Of a stretch of DNA of 64,000 nucleotides, positions 11,717-23,713 are shown one piece after another. The DNA is from Saururus chinensis (Eukaryota > Streptophyta > Magnoliopsida > Piperales > Saururaceae), in the NCBI GenBank assembly GCA_035235625.1, contig CP141146.1, positions 1,606,501 to 1,670,500 on the forward strand. Reading direction: 5' to 3'. The translations under genes were made by a program, and so were the position numbers. Under the pieces are notes generated by a model, which saw nothing but the letters and a program-made list of their open reading frames with translations, was not told where the DNA came from and did no database searches. How positions within the stretch are numbered: the stretch's first letter is position 1; the number at the start of each line of letters is the position of its first letter.

Positions 11717-12010
11717 TCGCGATTTCGTCGTTTAAAATGAGGAAATCGCCTTAAGTTGATTTTGTCCTTTTAAAGGATGAAATCAAGTCAAGTTTAATTA
11801 AACCGGTTTCGTCGTTTAGAAGGATGAAATCAACTTAAGCCTGATTTTGTCCTTCTAAATGATGAAATTAGCTAAAAAAAACCCCACGCAGGAGCCAGTT
11901 GCTTGGCTGGCGCCTGCGTGGTAAAAAGGAACACCACTTTGAGAAATATTTTTCAAAGTGGTCTAAAGTAGTAAATATTTTTTTAAAATTATTATTGAAA
12001 TAATTTTTCC
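11717..12010 (-). repeat. MULE right terminal inverted repeat
   Basis: Reverse complement of the left repeat with scattered substitutions. It includes the matching ggcgcctgcgtggtaaaaag stretch and the terminal AATTTTTCC. Confidence 0.85.
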
Positions 12011-12019
12011 TTATTGATA
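12011..12019 (+). repeat. 9-bp target site duplication, right copy (MULE)
   Basis: TTATTGATA, identical to 9858-9866. Confidence 0.85.
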
Positions 12020-12343
12020 TGGAATAAGTATTTTTATTGGAGCTATTAATTTAAGATGAAAGGAGTATTAATTTTTATTGAAGGGTAAACCCCACATTTA
12101 AAAGAAGGGAAAATAAACTTATAACACTTTTTATAAGAGTCTAACTACTTAAATTAAACAAAATAGAGCTATTAATATTGAATATTTTTTTTGTTAAATA
12201 GAGTTATTAATTTAGAATAGAGAGAATATTTTATTAATATTATATAAGCACCAAAGGTGGATGATATTCGATCACAACAATGTAAAAAAACTTGTACAAA
12301 GTAACTTGTACATAGCTCGATCAGGCTAGACGAGTCCAACTCT

Positions 12344-13512
12344 TTATGAGTGGTGCTTCTTCTTATCTTCAAGATACTTGAGCACTGCATTGGTGATGGT
12401 TACTAGCCCACCCACATTAAGAAGAGATGCATTTGCAGCGTGCTCCTCTTGGAGATCAAACAACATGCTCGATTTGATGACGGAGGAACAATGGTCCTTC
12501 TCTATAATTTCGAAGCGAGTTCGAAAGAATGTGAACCCTATATTCAAATATCCTCCTTCAATCACATCTACGTACTTCGTCCGGGTGTGGTCGTCAATCT
12601 TTGTAAACATCTCTTTACGGGGGCCAAAAGGGCTACCTGAAGGGACATCCATTAAACAAAGTAATACTATTAACCCAATAATTTAGTTTTGATTTGATAG
12701 TACATGTGGCTTCATCCAAACTTTGTGTCATGCTTGCATGTTCAATGGAAAAATATTTTTGTGACATCATATTTTATATGTGAGGAAGCACATTCATCAT
12801 TTAGAAACCATATTTGTTTCTAATTTTATTTTATATTGACTCAATAAATTTACCTAGCAAATCAACTTAATAAAGTTTTAATTAGATAGTACATGTGAGC
12901 CCATCTAAACTTTGTGTCATACTCACATGTTCAATGGAGAAATGCTTTTGTGACTTTACATTTTATATGCGGTGAGGCTACTTCATTATTCAGAAACCAT
13001 TAATTGGCGGGGCTACTTTTGAATCCCACAGATCAATGGTTTCTAAACGATGAGGTAGCCTCATCACATATGTTTAATCATACCACAACCTATTTTGTTG
13101 GGTAGATTGGTTGGGTGTATATTATTATCATTGCAAAAGCTCAAGATGTTAGGAAACAAAAAATGAATTTCAGGGCCAGTGAAACACAATTGAAAACTTA
13201 GATCTTAGATAAATACCATGTTAGATTACTGTTACAATGGAAAGCTCGAGCCATTAAGAAATAAAAAATTTATTTATAAAATAGAGATACTCATAAGAGC
13301 GATGAATTTGTGCAACTCGAATGATCTCGCATACCTGAGGGAAGGATGAGAGTAAGAACGGTTCCAACAGCTCCATCCCCATCTATCAGAATGTCTACGA
13401 GAAAATCGGGTATGTCCTTGATGATTCTTGTCAGCGTGAGCTTGCTGTAAATTTCCCATAACTCAGTTGCTGAGAAGCTTGCATCAACGCTGATCGACAA
13501 TTCCCCACGCAT
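12344..13512 (-). CDS. PR-10/Bet v 1 protein, NCS-like (copy A)
   Basis: Two exons, 13512-13335 and 12636-12344, joined at a phase-1 intron (donor GTATGC, acceptor TTCAG), encode 156 residues, typical for the family. The glycine-rich loop between strands 2 and 3 reads IDGDGAVGTVL. The second exon carries EMFTKIDD, DVIEGGYLNIGFTFF, VIKSSMLFD and EEHAANASL. The family fold is a seven-stranded sheet around a long C-terminal helix enclosing a hydrophobic cavity; some members are norcoclaurine or norbelladine synthases. Against the Thalictrum enzyme, as I recall it, the catalytic Tyr is replaced by Arg (GPRKEMF), Glu and Lys remain, and the Asp is Thr. A norcoclaurine synthase activity is therefore doubtful. 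No signal peptide is visible. A TATAAATA box lies ~90 bp upstream, and the intron is unusually long and repeat-rich. Confidence 0.88.
12637..13334 (-). repeat. Repeat-filled intron of PR-10 copy A
   Basis: Two ~130-bp imperfect direct copies (about 12681-12812 and 12871-13000) share agatagtacatgtgagc-like text, aactttgtgtcat, gttcaatgga and agaaaccat. A shorter inverted copy at about 13030-13072 (atggtttctaaacgatgagg) can pair with the end of the second copy (12966-13001) to make a ~35-bp hairpin. About 13130-13290 resembles a decayed relative of the TRIM in DHS (ataccatgttagatta, ggaaagctcgagcc). Confidence 0.7.
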
Positions 13513-13602
13513 TTCTTCTCCTCTCCTTCCTTCTGTCTCAAATCTCCCGTGTAATTTGATGATATTGTGGTGAGTTGCAGGTGAATTAAGCTTCCTCGTT
13601 CT

Positions 13603-13610
13603 TATTTATA
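13603..13610 (-). promoter_or_regulatory. Probable TATA box of PR-10 copy A
   Basis: TATAAATA on the minus strand, about 90 bp upstream of the ATG at 13512, leaving room for a ~60-bp 5' UTR. Confidence 0.55.
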
Positions 13611-15929
13611 CTGACTGGAGTCTGGGTGGCTGAGCCAAAGGCCACACTTTAAAATTGCTTTATCAACACCTGCAAAAGAATGAAAAATTATCAACGAACA
13701 AAACAGTATTCACATTTTAATTGCTGACTACTGCAAGTTGCAATTATGACGGCCAGGATTAACTGTTTTAAGTGGTAATAACCAGTTGGATCGAATCTAG
13801 TAGGTTTGCTTGGGGAGGTGGAATACGCCAAGAAGAGGGACTTTGTGGGGAGGTGTAGAGCCGGCTTCTTTGATATTTTCAAAGTCAAAGATTAGTGACG
13901 TGCACGTAATTAACTAAAGGGTGAATTAAGATTCTTCATAATAATATTCCGACAGCCTTTTTTGGTTCTTTTTCAATCATATCTTGTATATTGACGTATC
14001 CAATTTTGATTGGGTAATCAAAATTTCATTTGGATGTGAATAGACGAGTCCTATAAATATAAAAGGACTTATTTCTTTTCAGAATTGGTCCTCTTGCAAA
14101 GTCGACTCAAGATTTAGAATGCGGAAAAAGGCTAATAATGCATATCCTTTCTCTACTGAACGCTTGGAACATTATGAAGTATGTCAAGCGTCCGGTATCT
14201 TCAAGAACATTTATTTTTAAAATGATATTTTTTGGTTTTATATTAAAATTTTTATTTAGAAAAATATTAATTTTTATTCAATAGTAAATTTTACAAATAA
14301 GAGAATGAAAAATAGCTTCACATAAGATTTCTTAAGTACCCCCGTTACTTGAGCCAAATGAAGTCGTTAATATGAAATAAGTTTTTTCTTCCAAATTAAA
14401 CTATTAAATTAGGACGGAAAGAGTAATAATAAAAAAAGGACCTAATAAAAAAAGATTTCTTGTGCTTCCCTGTGAATGGAAGGAATTACTTTGGTTATTG
14501 AGGTAACCCGACACCCCTTTTGGAGGCAAATAACAGGGTGCTTTCCCATTCATCAAGAATATTGTGGTTATGGATAATATCGGTCGTTAAGTAGTCTAAA
14601 TTTTTAGGTATAGTTTGAAAATTTTGGCCAAAAGCCACACATATGGTCGGCCATAACGATCAACTACTCAGTATTTACAGCTGACGTTACTGTATACCTA
14701 TAGTCAGGTTGAGCAATCTTAATTAAAGCCACTTTTGTTGCATTCATCGGCTCTTAAAGTCCACTTTAAGGAATGCGAGCCAATCCATTAGTTTGATGTC
14801 GTACACACTAGTGCACATTAGTACATTGGCGTTAATGTGTGCTAGCGTATATTATTATTTTCATACCTTTACAAATATGGTGGTGAAAAACCTTACTTAA
14901 AGTTTTATGATCGAATCAAGCAAATCGCTATGTCCTTCAGAGCAAATTCGCTTTCCTTAAGAGTGCTTAGGACTCTTGGGCATGTGCCTCCTAGGATAAG
15001 ACGATCAACCATATATTATAGGAGCACCTCCAACATAATACATATAGCGAACTAAAATATGTATGCTCTCACAAAAAAGAAAACAAACAAAAATTTAAAA
15101 AAAGATTCTTACAAAAATTGTTTTCAATGATTTTATAGGAAATCTCGTTGAAGACACCATTTCTCATTCAAACGGATGCATTCTTTAGTAAAAAGAAAAT
15201 TTAGCCCATTTTGGTTAATAGAAAATAAAATAAAATAAATAAAAAACTAAATTAAATGAATTTATCTCAAAAATATTATCTTGTTGACCCAACCCAACCT
15301 GGCCGGCCGCTCGTACAAATCAAACCGAGCAGGCCAGACGGCGGCAACACACGCGTATGGGTTAGCCCACCTAGGTGCATGGGTCTAACATGTGCTTTAT
15401 ATATCAACAATATTACCTTATTCTATGGGACTATTCACTTATTCAACCAATTCACATTTGTGATTCTCATTTAATATAAAGTGGGTTTGGGCTCTCTCTA
15501 CCATATAGGCTTGACCCACATAAATATTATAGGTTTAACCTATGTAAATATTATACCTACCTTCATTATATAGGCTTAACCCATTAAATATAATGCCCAC
15601 TTCTAACATATATACCATCGATATCAAATATCGAGGGCTTCCATGCGTTCCTTACACTACGTTCATTGTTAAAATGGAGCATTAAAAACACTTCCCTTAA
15701 TTAGTTGGTTACAACCGTATGCAAACTACTAAATAGAAAAGCAAGAGATTTGTATTGAAATAAGGATAAGCATATCATTCATACATCAAATAGGAAATTC
15801 TTGGCGGAGGTGGGCTAAAAAAGAAATCAGCACTTCAACCAAGCTTCTTGATTTTTTTCTTGATAAGCAAAGACTATATTAGCATAGAAGGAGGGTACAA
15901 AAGAGATCATGAAATATTTGTAAAACCCT
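13611..15929. other. AT-rich intergenic, MITE remnants only
   Basis: No gene is recognised. A degenerate Stowaway-like copy lies at about 14335-14430 (cccccgttacttgagccaaa ... ggacggaaagagtaata). The short GC-rich patch near 15295-15390 encodes nothing I recognise. Confidence 0.4.
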
Positions 15930-16340
15930 CACTACAACAAAATGTACTATTAGCGACACAAACAAAAGCGTCTCTAAAAATCACTACTTATGACGCATAT
16001 AAAATCGTCGCAAAAAAATAAACTATTAGTGACGCATAATAATATACGTTGTTAATAGTCATCTATTATCAACACTTAATTTAAAGTGTCGCTAATACTA
16101 ACCATATTGGCGATGCTTTCCAATAAACGTCGTTAATTAGTTATGTTATTAGCGACGCTTTAAACAAGAGTCGTTAAAAGATATTTGTTTAAAAAAAAAT
16201 CTTTCTATTATCAATGCTTTTTTTTAAGCGTCACTAATAGTTTCACAATAGTGACATTTGTTAGAAAGCGTTGCTAATAGTTATGCTATTAGCAACTCTT
16301 AATAAAAGCATCACTAATAGTAATGAATTTAAAATAAAAA
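15930..16340 (+). mobile_element. CACTA (En/Spm-type) terminus with subterminal repeats
   Basis: CACTACAACAAAATGTACTA at 15930 has the classic CACTACAA-AAA terminus. It is followed by ~400 bp of closely spaced variants of tattagcgacgctt in both orientations (for example near 15950, 16020, 16075, 16140, 16215, 16260 and 16305), as in CACTA subterminal transposase-binding arrays. No inverted partner end (TTTTGTTGTAGTG type) was found downstream, so the element looks truncated or ends in sequence I could not recognise. Confidence 0.6.
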
Positions 16341-17568
16341 AAATAAAAATTTAGAAGGGGAGGCAGAGGTTGTTGTTGGATTCGATCGGAAGAAGGGGAG
16401 GCAAGGCCCGTTGTTCTCCCCTCCTTTGTTCGCTATGTAGAAATTGGGTAGTAATTCAACTGATAACCGAAGCCACAACGGGCCACCCTTGGCGTCGAGG
16501 CCAAGTTGATCGGAATCGCCCCTTGACGACGATCCAATCTGACCCACCTTGTCACTAGGCAGTGGTAGCTAGCACTACTCTGTCGAAGGTTAGAACAGGC
16601 CGAAAAAGAGAATGAAGATTGGGTCTGTCACTGTCCACCACCGGCATCAGGATTAGGTCGATCAAAATTGCCCCTCGAAGGCAATCTGATCATACTCGCC
16701 GATTCGCTAGTTGATAGCAGCCAGTAGTGCTCTTATGAAGACCAATACCTGATGGCCGGAAGAGAGGAAGATGACCCACATGTCTTCATTTGGCCCAGAC
16801 CCAACTAGCCTGGGCCTCGCCCAGAAACAGTTTGGGTCAATTAAAAAAATAGAAATAAAGAGGCTAATGAACTAGGCTTGGTTCAGGGGGTATAAATGTC
16901 CATTTTTTTTTAAAAAATTACCAATGTATCTAGAGAGGGGTGGGAGTGTCCTGACCAAGTTTTAGATCGGGCTAACATCACCCGATGTTAGTTGCCTGCA
17001 TACTCATTAGACCACATCTCTAATATTTCCAACAAGATCAGATCCAGACATAGATCTTACCTAGAAACTATAGTATCTAAAGAAGCATAGCATCTAACAT
17101 AAAATGCTTAAGTATTTTCAATTAACCTACATTTTATGTAAGTCATTTAATTGTTCCACTTGTGTTAATCAAACAAGCAATATCAAATAATATAATTAAT
17201 TAACTCACCGACCTTGTTCAATAATTAATACTCATGCCTAATCTCTTGGACACACAAACACATGTCAAACTAAAATGACATATGACACTAATCACCCATC
17301 TTCGTTTTAACCCAACTCTAGGTTTAACATAATCCAATTATGTGTTCAGTCAGAGATAACTCATCTCTCGAAGAAATTCCCAAATATAGGACTCCAACAT
17401 TGGAGTAGATTGCTTAGCAGCAGCTTGACCCAAATCCCTAGGACTCTCAGTAACCTGCCACGAATATGGAGAAGAGGATCTCAACTGTGCTTATGGACAC
17501 AGATTACCAAGAAACACAAGCCTTCTATTAAACCCCTAACTTGTCGGATAGGAAAAGGGCACGACTAC
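16341..17568. other. Non-coding region after the CACTA terminus
   Basis: 16360-16800 is moderately GC-rich, with motifs repeated in slightly changed form (gatcggaatcgccccttgac and gatcaaaattgcccctcgaa). It may be interior sequence of the CACTA element. No protein family was recognised. 16800-17568 has no visible feature. Confidence 0.35.
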
Positions 17569-20500
17569 TGTCACGCCCCGGTGATACCCGACCCGAGCTG
17601 AACTCGATCCAAGGGCCGGTCAAGCGTGCGGGGGCGACGAAGTGAAAATTGAGAAACGATTCTAGCGGAAGACTTAACCCTAACCACGGGCGATTAACAG
17701 CAACACAGAGTGCGCACAATCCTTTGAGCAAGAGTAAATAAAAGGGAAGGAAAAGGTGTTGCTTATCACCAAGTAAACAACAATCTCAAACCCACAAACT
17801 TAGTTAAGTAAAGCCCACACCGGCTCAAAATAAGTCATAAGCATCACAATTGCAAAATATGACATAAATCCAAAACAAGAACCCTACACGAAGGTTCGAA
17901 CATAAAGCATGAAACAAACGCAGGTAAGTCACGCAACGATCTCCATCATCACACCCAAGCTACCTCTGACCTTTCCTCAAAGAGGCAATCCTGTCCGTCT
18001 GCGTGTCACACCACGCAGCCCCAAATCAAAACACAAAAAGAGGGGTGAGTTTAACAAACTCAGCAATGGTTTTAACATCACTGTAAATGTTGAAAATACG
18101 ATAGCATAGTAATGAGATCGTTCAAATCAAAGATTTACATGGTGCATCACTTTCTGATCACACATTCATATCACCTAACACTGCATCATAATGCATAATT
18201 CAACCTGCATGGATGTATCTCTAGCATACATATTCCCACATGCATTCACATCATACTCACAACCTGCATGGATGTATCTCTAACATACATATTCCACATG
18301 CATAATATCATCACAACCTGCATAGATGTATCTCTAACATACATATTCCCACATGCATAATAGCATCACAACCTGCATGGATGTATCTCTAACATACATA
18401 TTCCCACATGCATAATATCATCACAACCTGCATGGATGTATCTCTAACATACATATTTCCACATGCACTTTATCATCAAAGTCAACATGCATGGATGTAT
18501 CTCTAACATACCTATTCCACATGCATAACATCAAAATCAACATGCATGGATGTATCTCTAACATACATATTCCCACATGTATAATGTCATCACAATCAAC
18601 CTCCATCAAGGAGTAATCACACATTAACGTCACACAGACGGGAGCATAGACAAGGCCACGAAGGCGTGTCATGGTACAAAATTCTACAGAAGAATTCAAG
18701 AAAGATCGGGGTTGTCAATCCCTAATACTGCTCGCCCTGGACGATCCTGGCCAAGGACGTCCCATTCTCACACAGAGAATCTGGAGCAGGGGTGTTCGCC
18801 CAGGGACATCTCCTGCGGAGGGAAGAGCCCGAGTTCTCACACAGAGAACCCTAGAACACGTGGTAGCGGGGTGCACACGGCATACCACAGATTCTCAGGG
18901 TCCAGATGACACACATAATAACATTCTCACGTATCCGCAAGACAAGTACACAACTCGTCCCAACATCCTTCCATTTAACAAGACTCAACCCGGGGAGTGC
19001 ACTCGTTCCACACAGGAACTCCAAATCGTTCCACATAGGAACTTCAAATCGTTCTACACAGGAACTTCAAATCAAAATATGTCCTTTCGGACCAATCAAC
19101 TTGCGATTAATCCACGACCGATAAACCTGGCACACAATTCCATCACATTGCATCCAATCGGTCAAATTTGATTAATCACGATAAAGCCTCAATTGGAAAT
19201 CCATTTTCATGATGCGTGCAGCATGGTACATGCGTGGGCAAAGCATACATGAATCCTAATCATGATAAGTACTCTCACCAGCCCCTAATGCATCATTCAT
19301 AATCACGATATTAAGCTTCAACATCATCATTTAACCCCCACATGTGTGTGAGTGTGTAACTAGTAGAAGCCTTTCACATAATGCATATCAACATGCTTGA
19401 AAATCAACTCACTACCACACTACACATGTGAATTTCTATCTAAACATGAATTCCGGCGGAAATCATAGTAGAAGAATCGTTGAAATCTTAGCTAGATTCA
19501 AAACTCAACCACAAAGGCTAAACACCTATAACATCACTCATTTCATCATTGAGTCATGGCAATCACCAACATTCACACACCATTAATCACAATTTATCAT
19601 GACAAATCAGTCCAACAATGATTGTAGTCCTACTGAAAACATGCTTAACCAAAGGGAAACAACCATTCATAATTTCAAGATAACGATTCTAACATCATGC
19701 CACAAAACATAAGTCATTCCACCATTTCTAAGCATATATTTCAACTCCATAAACTTAATAGCATGCATTTCCAGTAGCCTAACATAGCTTAAAACACTCC
19801 ACATTCATATAAAATTGGCAAGCTAAAGTGGAATCATCAAAATAGGCATCATACACACAACATACAATTTCCTGTGTAGCCGATCGATCGCCCTTCAGGC
19901 CGTTCGATCGGTTACACGCAAAAATTTGAAATTTTCAGTTCAGCCGATTGATCTGAAAATTTGAAATTTTCAGTTCATCTTCTTCCTTTCGCAAATCCAA
20001 ACCGAAACATCATAGATAACACTTCAAATCCACATCTAACACCCTAAACATCATCAAAAGTCCTCATTGACTTCCAGAATATCAAACCAAACCATAATAA
20101 TGCAAAACCCTAAGAAATCGGGATTAAATAATTCCATTTTCTAATCTTACCATTATCACACTAAATCAAGCAAACCATTTCGAAATAAGCCAAAAATGGA
20201 GAGTTTTACCATGGATAAACAGAGATTTTGAAGACCCATTACCTCAGCACTTGATTAAGCTTGGATTGAAGAGTCACCCTTCTTGAAATCCTTGAAAACA
20301 CAATGAGTTTGAATTAAACTCTAATAGAAATCGATTTACCCAAGAAATCCCTAATTAAACTTTAGATCTAGGGCTTGTTGGTAGTAAAAATTGAATTTTG
20401 AATGTTAGGGTTTGTAGTAAAACACAAATCAGTAGCTTTTGATGGTCAAAAACGAATTGAATCAAGGGGAAAATGGTAGATTTGGAAGAAATTAAGAGAA

Positions 20501-21058
20501 AAGCCAATGATTAGTGCTTAATTAGAGTAGGCTTACCTTAATCGGCTTCTAATTCGGGCCTAAGTGGGGATTAGGCCAGCCTTCCTTCCTTAGCCTATTC
20601 CCAAAAATGGAAATGGCTCAGGTTTGCCCTTTTATAGTAAGGGTTGGGGTAGGCATAGGTAAGTTTTGGGGTGTAAATATGAAAAGTAGGCTAAAAGTGG
20701 GTATTTTACAAATTTAAGCATAATTTAAGCTTAATAAAATTCTGAAAATTTTTGTGGGACCTTAAGTATATGTCTAGGTTCATTTGACACAAAAATAAAT
20801 TTTTCGACGGTGGGGCCCACAGGGGTCCCGCCAAAACCCTAATTTTTGGGAAAATAGTGAAAATTCTGAAAAATCTCAAAAATTCACATTTGGTTTAAAA
20901 TCACTCAAAACCACTAATATTGAAGTTAATTTTAGTTAAAACCATCACAAACACTATTTATTTACGAAATCACCGAACAAGATCAGAAAACGCGTAAATC
21001 TCACGATAACCCATATTTAAAGAAAACCAAAACCGGTTCAAAGATGAGGGTCCTTACA
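17569..21058 (-). mobile_element. Large Gypsy-type LTR (solo or truncated)
   Basis: On the minus strand the segment opens TGTAAGGACCCTCATCTTTG (at 21058) and closes CGGGGCGTGACA (at 17569). I associate this pair of termini with large plant Gypsy LTRs of the chromovirus/Tekay sort. No gag or pol lies inside or beside it, so it is a very long solo LTR (3490 bp) or an isolated LTR of a broken element. The flanking 5-mers (ACTAC and CATAT) do not match. It contains the minisatellite at 18180-18600 and short direct repeats near 19005-19070 (the cgttc.acaaggaactt.aaat type). Confidence 0.6.
18180..18600 (+). repeat. Minisatellite, ~55-60 bp unit, about 7 copies
   Basis: The repeated core is cctgcatggatgtatctcta followed by acatacatattccacatgca and catcacaa. 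Copies begin near 18205, 18260, 18317, 18370, 18428, 18488 and 18541 and diverge by a few bases each. The units are directly abutting, not spaced by unique sequence. Confidence 0.85.
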
Positions 21059-21060
21059 CA

Positions 21061-23009
21061 TATACTTACTATACTTATATGCCATGAAGTGTGCTTATAT
21101 GGCGTGAAGTGTGCTTATATGCCATGATGTGTGCTTATATGTCATGATGTGTGCTTATATGTCATAATGTGTGCTTATATGTCATGATGTACGCTGATAT
21201 GCTATGTTGTGTGTGGTCTCGCTCTAGGGTAGAGCGAGACATGTAGTATGTGTTTTCGGTCTCATCTCAGTGATAGAGCGAGACGAGTATGTGTGGTTAT
21301 GATCCCTCTCAGTGGTAGAGCGAGATGTACGCTTTTGGCTTATTAATTTCCGCTTGACTCCGATATATGTAAATTTTTATAAATATCAGTATATACATAT
21401 TTTAACGTATATGATTTTGTGATGATTGTTGTATGTATTAGCCGTTAGGCAGAACTATGTTCAAATCCGATCGTGTTGAAATAATATCCAATGTATACTT
21501 AGGCAACCAATGGCAAGGCAACGTTGGCCCGATCCAAATCATTTATAAGTATATGTTTTATTTTGTTTTACACACAATGAATTATAAAGCTTCGTTGTGT
21601 GTATGTGTCTGTAACAACCTGAGTCTATGTACAAGGAAGCCTTAAAGCTCTGAACTGCGTAGACAAACATTGTACCTCTCGCACACAGACAATGATTCCT
21701 GGTTCAAAGAAAGAAAATTTTTCTATTAGTGATTTTGTGGGCCCGGCTCGGGTCGGGTTGTTACAGAAACCCCTAACACTGATCTCAAATTATGAAATTA
21801 CCCTTAACCCCCCGGGTTAAGCATAACCGGAAAATGGGTCGTTACATAGTGTCTCTATAATGGGGAAACGCCTCGAGGCAAGATAAGACTTTGTTTGTCC
21901 CCCTCTAGCCACAAGGAAAGAGAAGTAGCCCAGAGTAAGGGGAGGTTCCGTCTTCTGTCATCAGACCACAACGAGAGAAGTGGCCCAGAGTAGGGAAGGC
22001 TCTGTCCTCCACAAAGGGCTATACAGTAAGAGAAAAATGTCCCGGGTTAAGGGGATGTTCTATCTGTAGCTTACGGGCACAAAAAGATAAAAGTGTCCCA
22101 GGTAAAGGGGAGATTTTGTTCTTAGCCTACGGGCACGAAAAGAGAAAAAATGTCTCAGGATAAAGGAGGTTTTATCCGCAACCAATGGGCACAAAAAGTG
22201 TCTCTGGACCCAAAAAACGCTTTGAGGAAATAAACAACTCCAAATGCCGCAACTTTCGGAACTACAGGAGAGTAAGTATTTTTGACATTCCATTTTAATA
22301 TGATTTATGTGTTGGCGCATCTTACTTAGTGTTACTAATATAGATATACATGATTCGCTATGATCTAATATATTCTGATGTATTTCGATTCAATATTCTT
22401 TGATATACTATGTTGAGATCCGATTTGCTCCGAAATGCTCTGTTGTGATCTGATATGCACCGACTTGATCTGATATGATCAGTACGATCAGATGAAATCT
22501 AATAGGATCTGATATGATTCTATTTACTCTATGGTGTGTTTTGGCCTACTCTGTGATAGAGTGAGAGGTGTGATTTCATTGATTTATTGGCTTTTGTGTA
22601 ATTGCGAAGATTTATAAAATTTCTTTTTGTTTTTGAAAGATTTATTTAGATATAAAGATATATAATTTAATATATATTGTGATACCTGATATATGTATTA
22701 GTTGTTAGGCAGAACTACGTAAGGATCCGATCGTATTAGAATAATATAATAATGTTGTCTAATACATACGTAGGCAACTAACAATAAAGGAACGTTGACT
22801 AGATCCAAATTAGTTATAAAATTAGGTTTATTTAAAACTATTCACAATAAAACGCTAAAATTTTGTAGTACGTAAAAGAACATTATGACTCGTACACAGA
22901 GTTTGTCACTGCTTGTTAGTCGTAATTTATCTAATTTATTTAATGAACTCTAATTTTATTTTTTGAATAACCCTTAGTCCGGGTCGATCATCCAGGTCGG
23001 GGTGTTACA
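21061..23009 (+). mobile_element. Rearranged fragments of a second Gypsy-type LTR family
   Basis: Three pieces match the LTR at 27026-28808. 21061-21765 is an LTR 3' part ending GGGTCGGGTTGTTACA. 21766-21846 is an 81-bp LTR start in inverted orientation (the complement reads TGTAACGACCCATTTTCCGG). 21847-23009 is an internal plus 3' part ending GGTCGGGGTGTTACA. Shared landmarks are the 'tctcgctct.ggtagagcgagac' repeats, the ttaggcagaactatg motif and the 'aagg.acgttg.cc.gatccaaat' motif. Nothing here codes for protein. Confidence 0.6.
21064..21190 (+). repeat. Short tandem repeats (tgtgcttatatgccatga unit)
   Basis: About six copies of an 18-bp unit of the form atatg.catgatgtgtgctt inside the LTR fragment. 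Confidence 0.75.
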
Positions 23010-23713
23010 ACCTATTAATAAATATAAATAACTGCAGGGTCTCAGTGGAAATTTTCTCTTTAAAAAATATAACTTTAAACCCATATGTGAGTCGGGTCGT
23101 CACACCCATGGGGTGGCAGAGCCGGGGAATGACGGGTTTAGATGCTTTTCTAGGCAGAGTTATTATAGTCTTTAAGGTCCATGTATCTGTAATAAAAAAA
23201 AATTATGTATTTGTATGTCTAATTATCCCATCAATCTAGAAAAAGAAGTGAGATGAATTTTTTGCACCTACGTACCAAATGCTGGTAAGATGTGTTAACA
23301 ATAAATTCACATCGTTTTCTTTTTTCAGTATAAAATATTTCTTGTCCCAGTTTCACGTTTTACGTGTTAAAACCAGAACTTCAACAAAACGAAACAAGCA
23401 TAATAAGACAATATTTATGCTAAGCATTTTTCATGCTCCCACCGTAAGGTATGCATAAAAGCCAATTACTCACGAAATCAATGGTGCATAAACGCACGCT
23501 AGCATAAGTTTCAACTTGCGCTAGTATATATTCCATTCATTTGAATAAAAAACTTTGCCCGCATTAATCATGACATCACTCGTCTCTTTGAAATAATAAT
23601 GCCCAAACAAAACAAATGCTGCATCAACAGTTCTCTTTGTCTTTGAAGTAGTAATGGCTTAGCTTTCTACCAGTAGCTAGGCAGAAGGGGCAGGTGACCT
23701 TCCATTATTTCCC
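23010..23713. other. Intergenic, 3' flank of PR-10 copy B
   Basis: No gene. The last ~140 bp (23570-23713) resembles 29460-29579 downstream of PR-10 copy C (for example ttcccctatt.tctttaaaca), so the duplication that produced B and C included 3' flanking DNA. Confidence 0.5.

Larger units (their letters stand above)
9867..12010. mobile_element. Non-autonomous Mutator-like element (MULE), complete
   Basis: The element is 2144 bp. Its long terminal inverted repeats span about 9867-10151 and 11717-12010, start GGAAAAATTATTT, and are flanked by the perfect 9-bp duplication TTATTGATA. Long inverted repeats with 9-bp duplications are the hallmark of Mutator-like elements. No transposase is encoded. 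The interior holds moderately GC-rich, coding-like sequence at 10210-10690 followed by AT-rich DNA. That arrangement is compatible with a Pack-MULE carrying a captured gene piece, but I could not identify a source gene. Confidence 0.85.

Noticed and set aside
18180-18600. CRISPR-like array
   Set aside because: Direct tandem repeats without unique spacers inside an LTR in a plant nuclear genome; it is a minisatellite.
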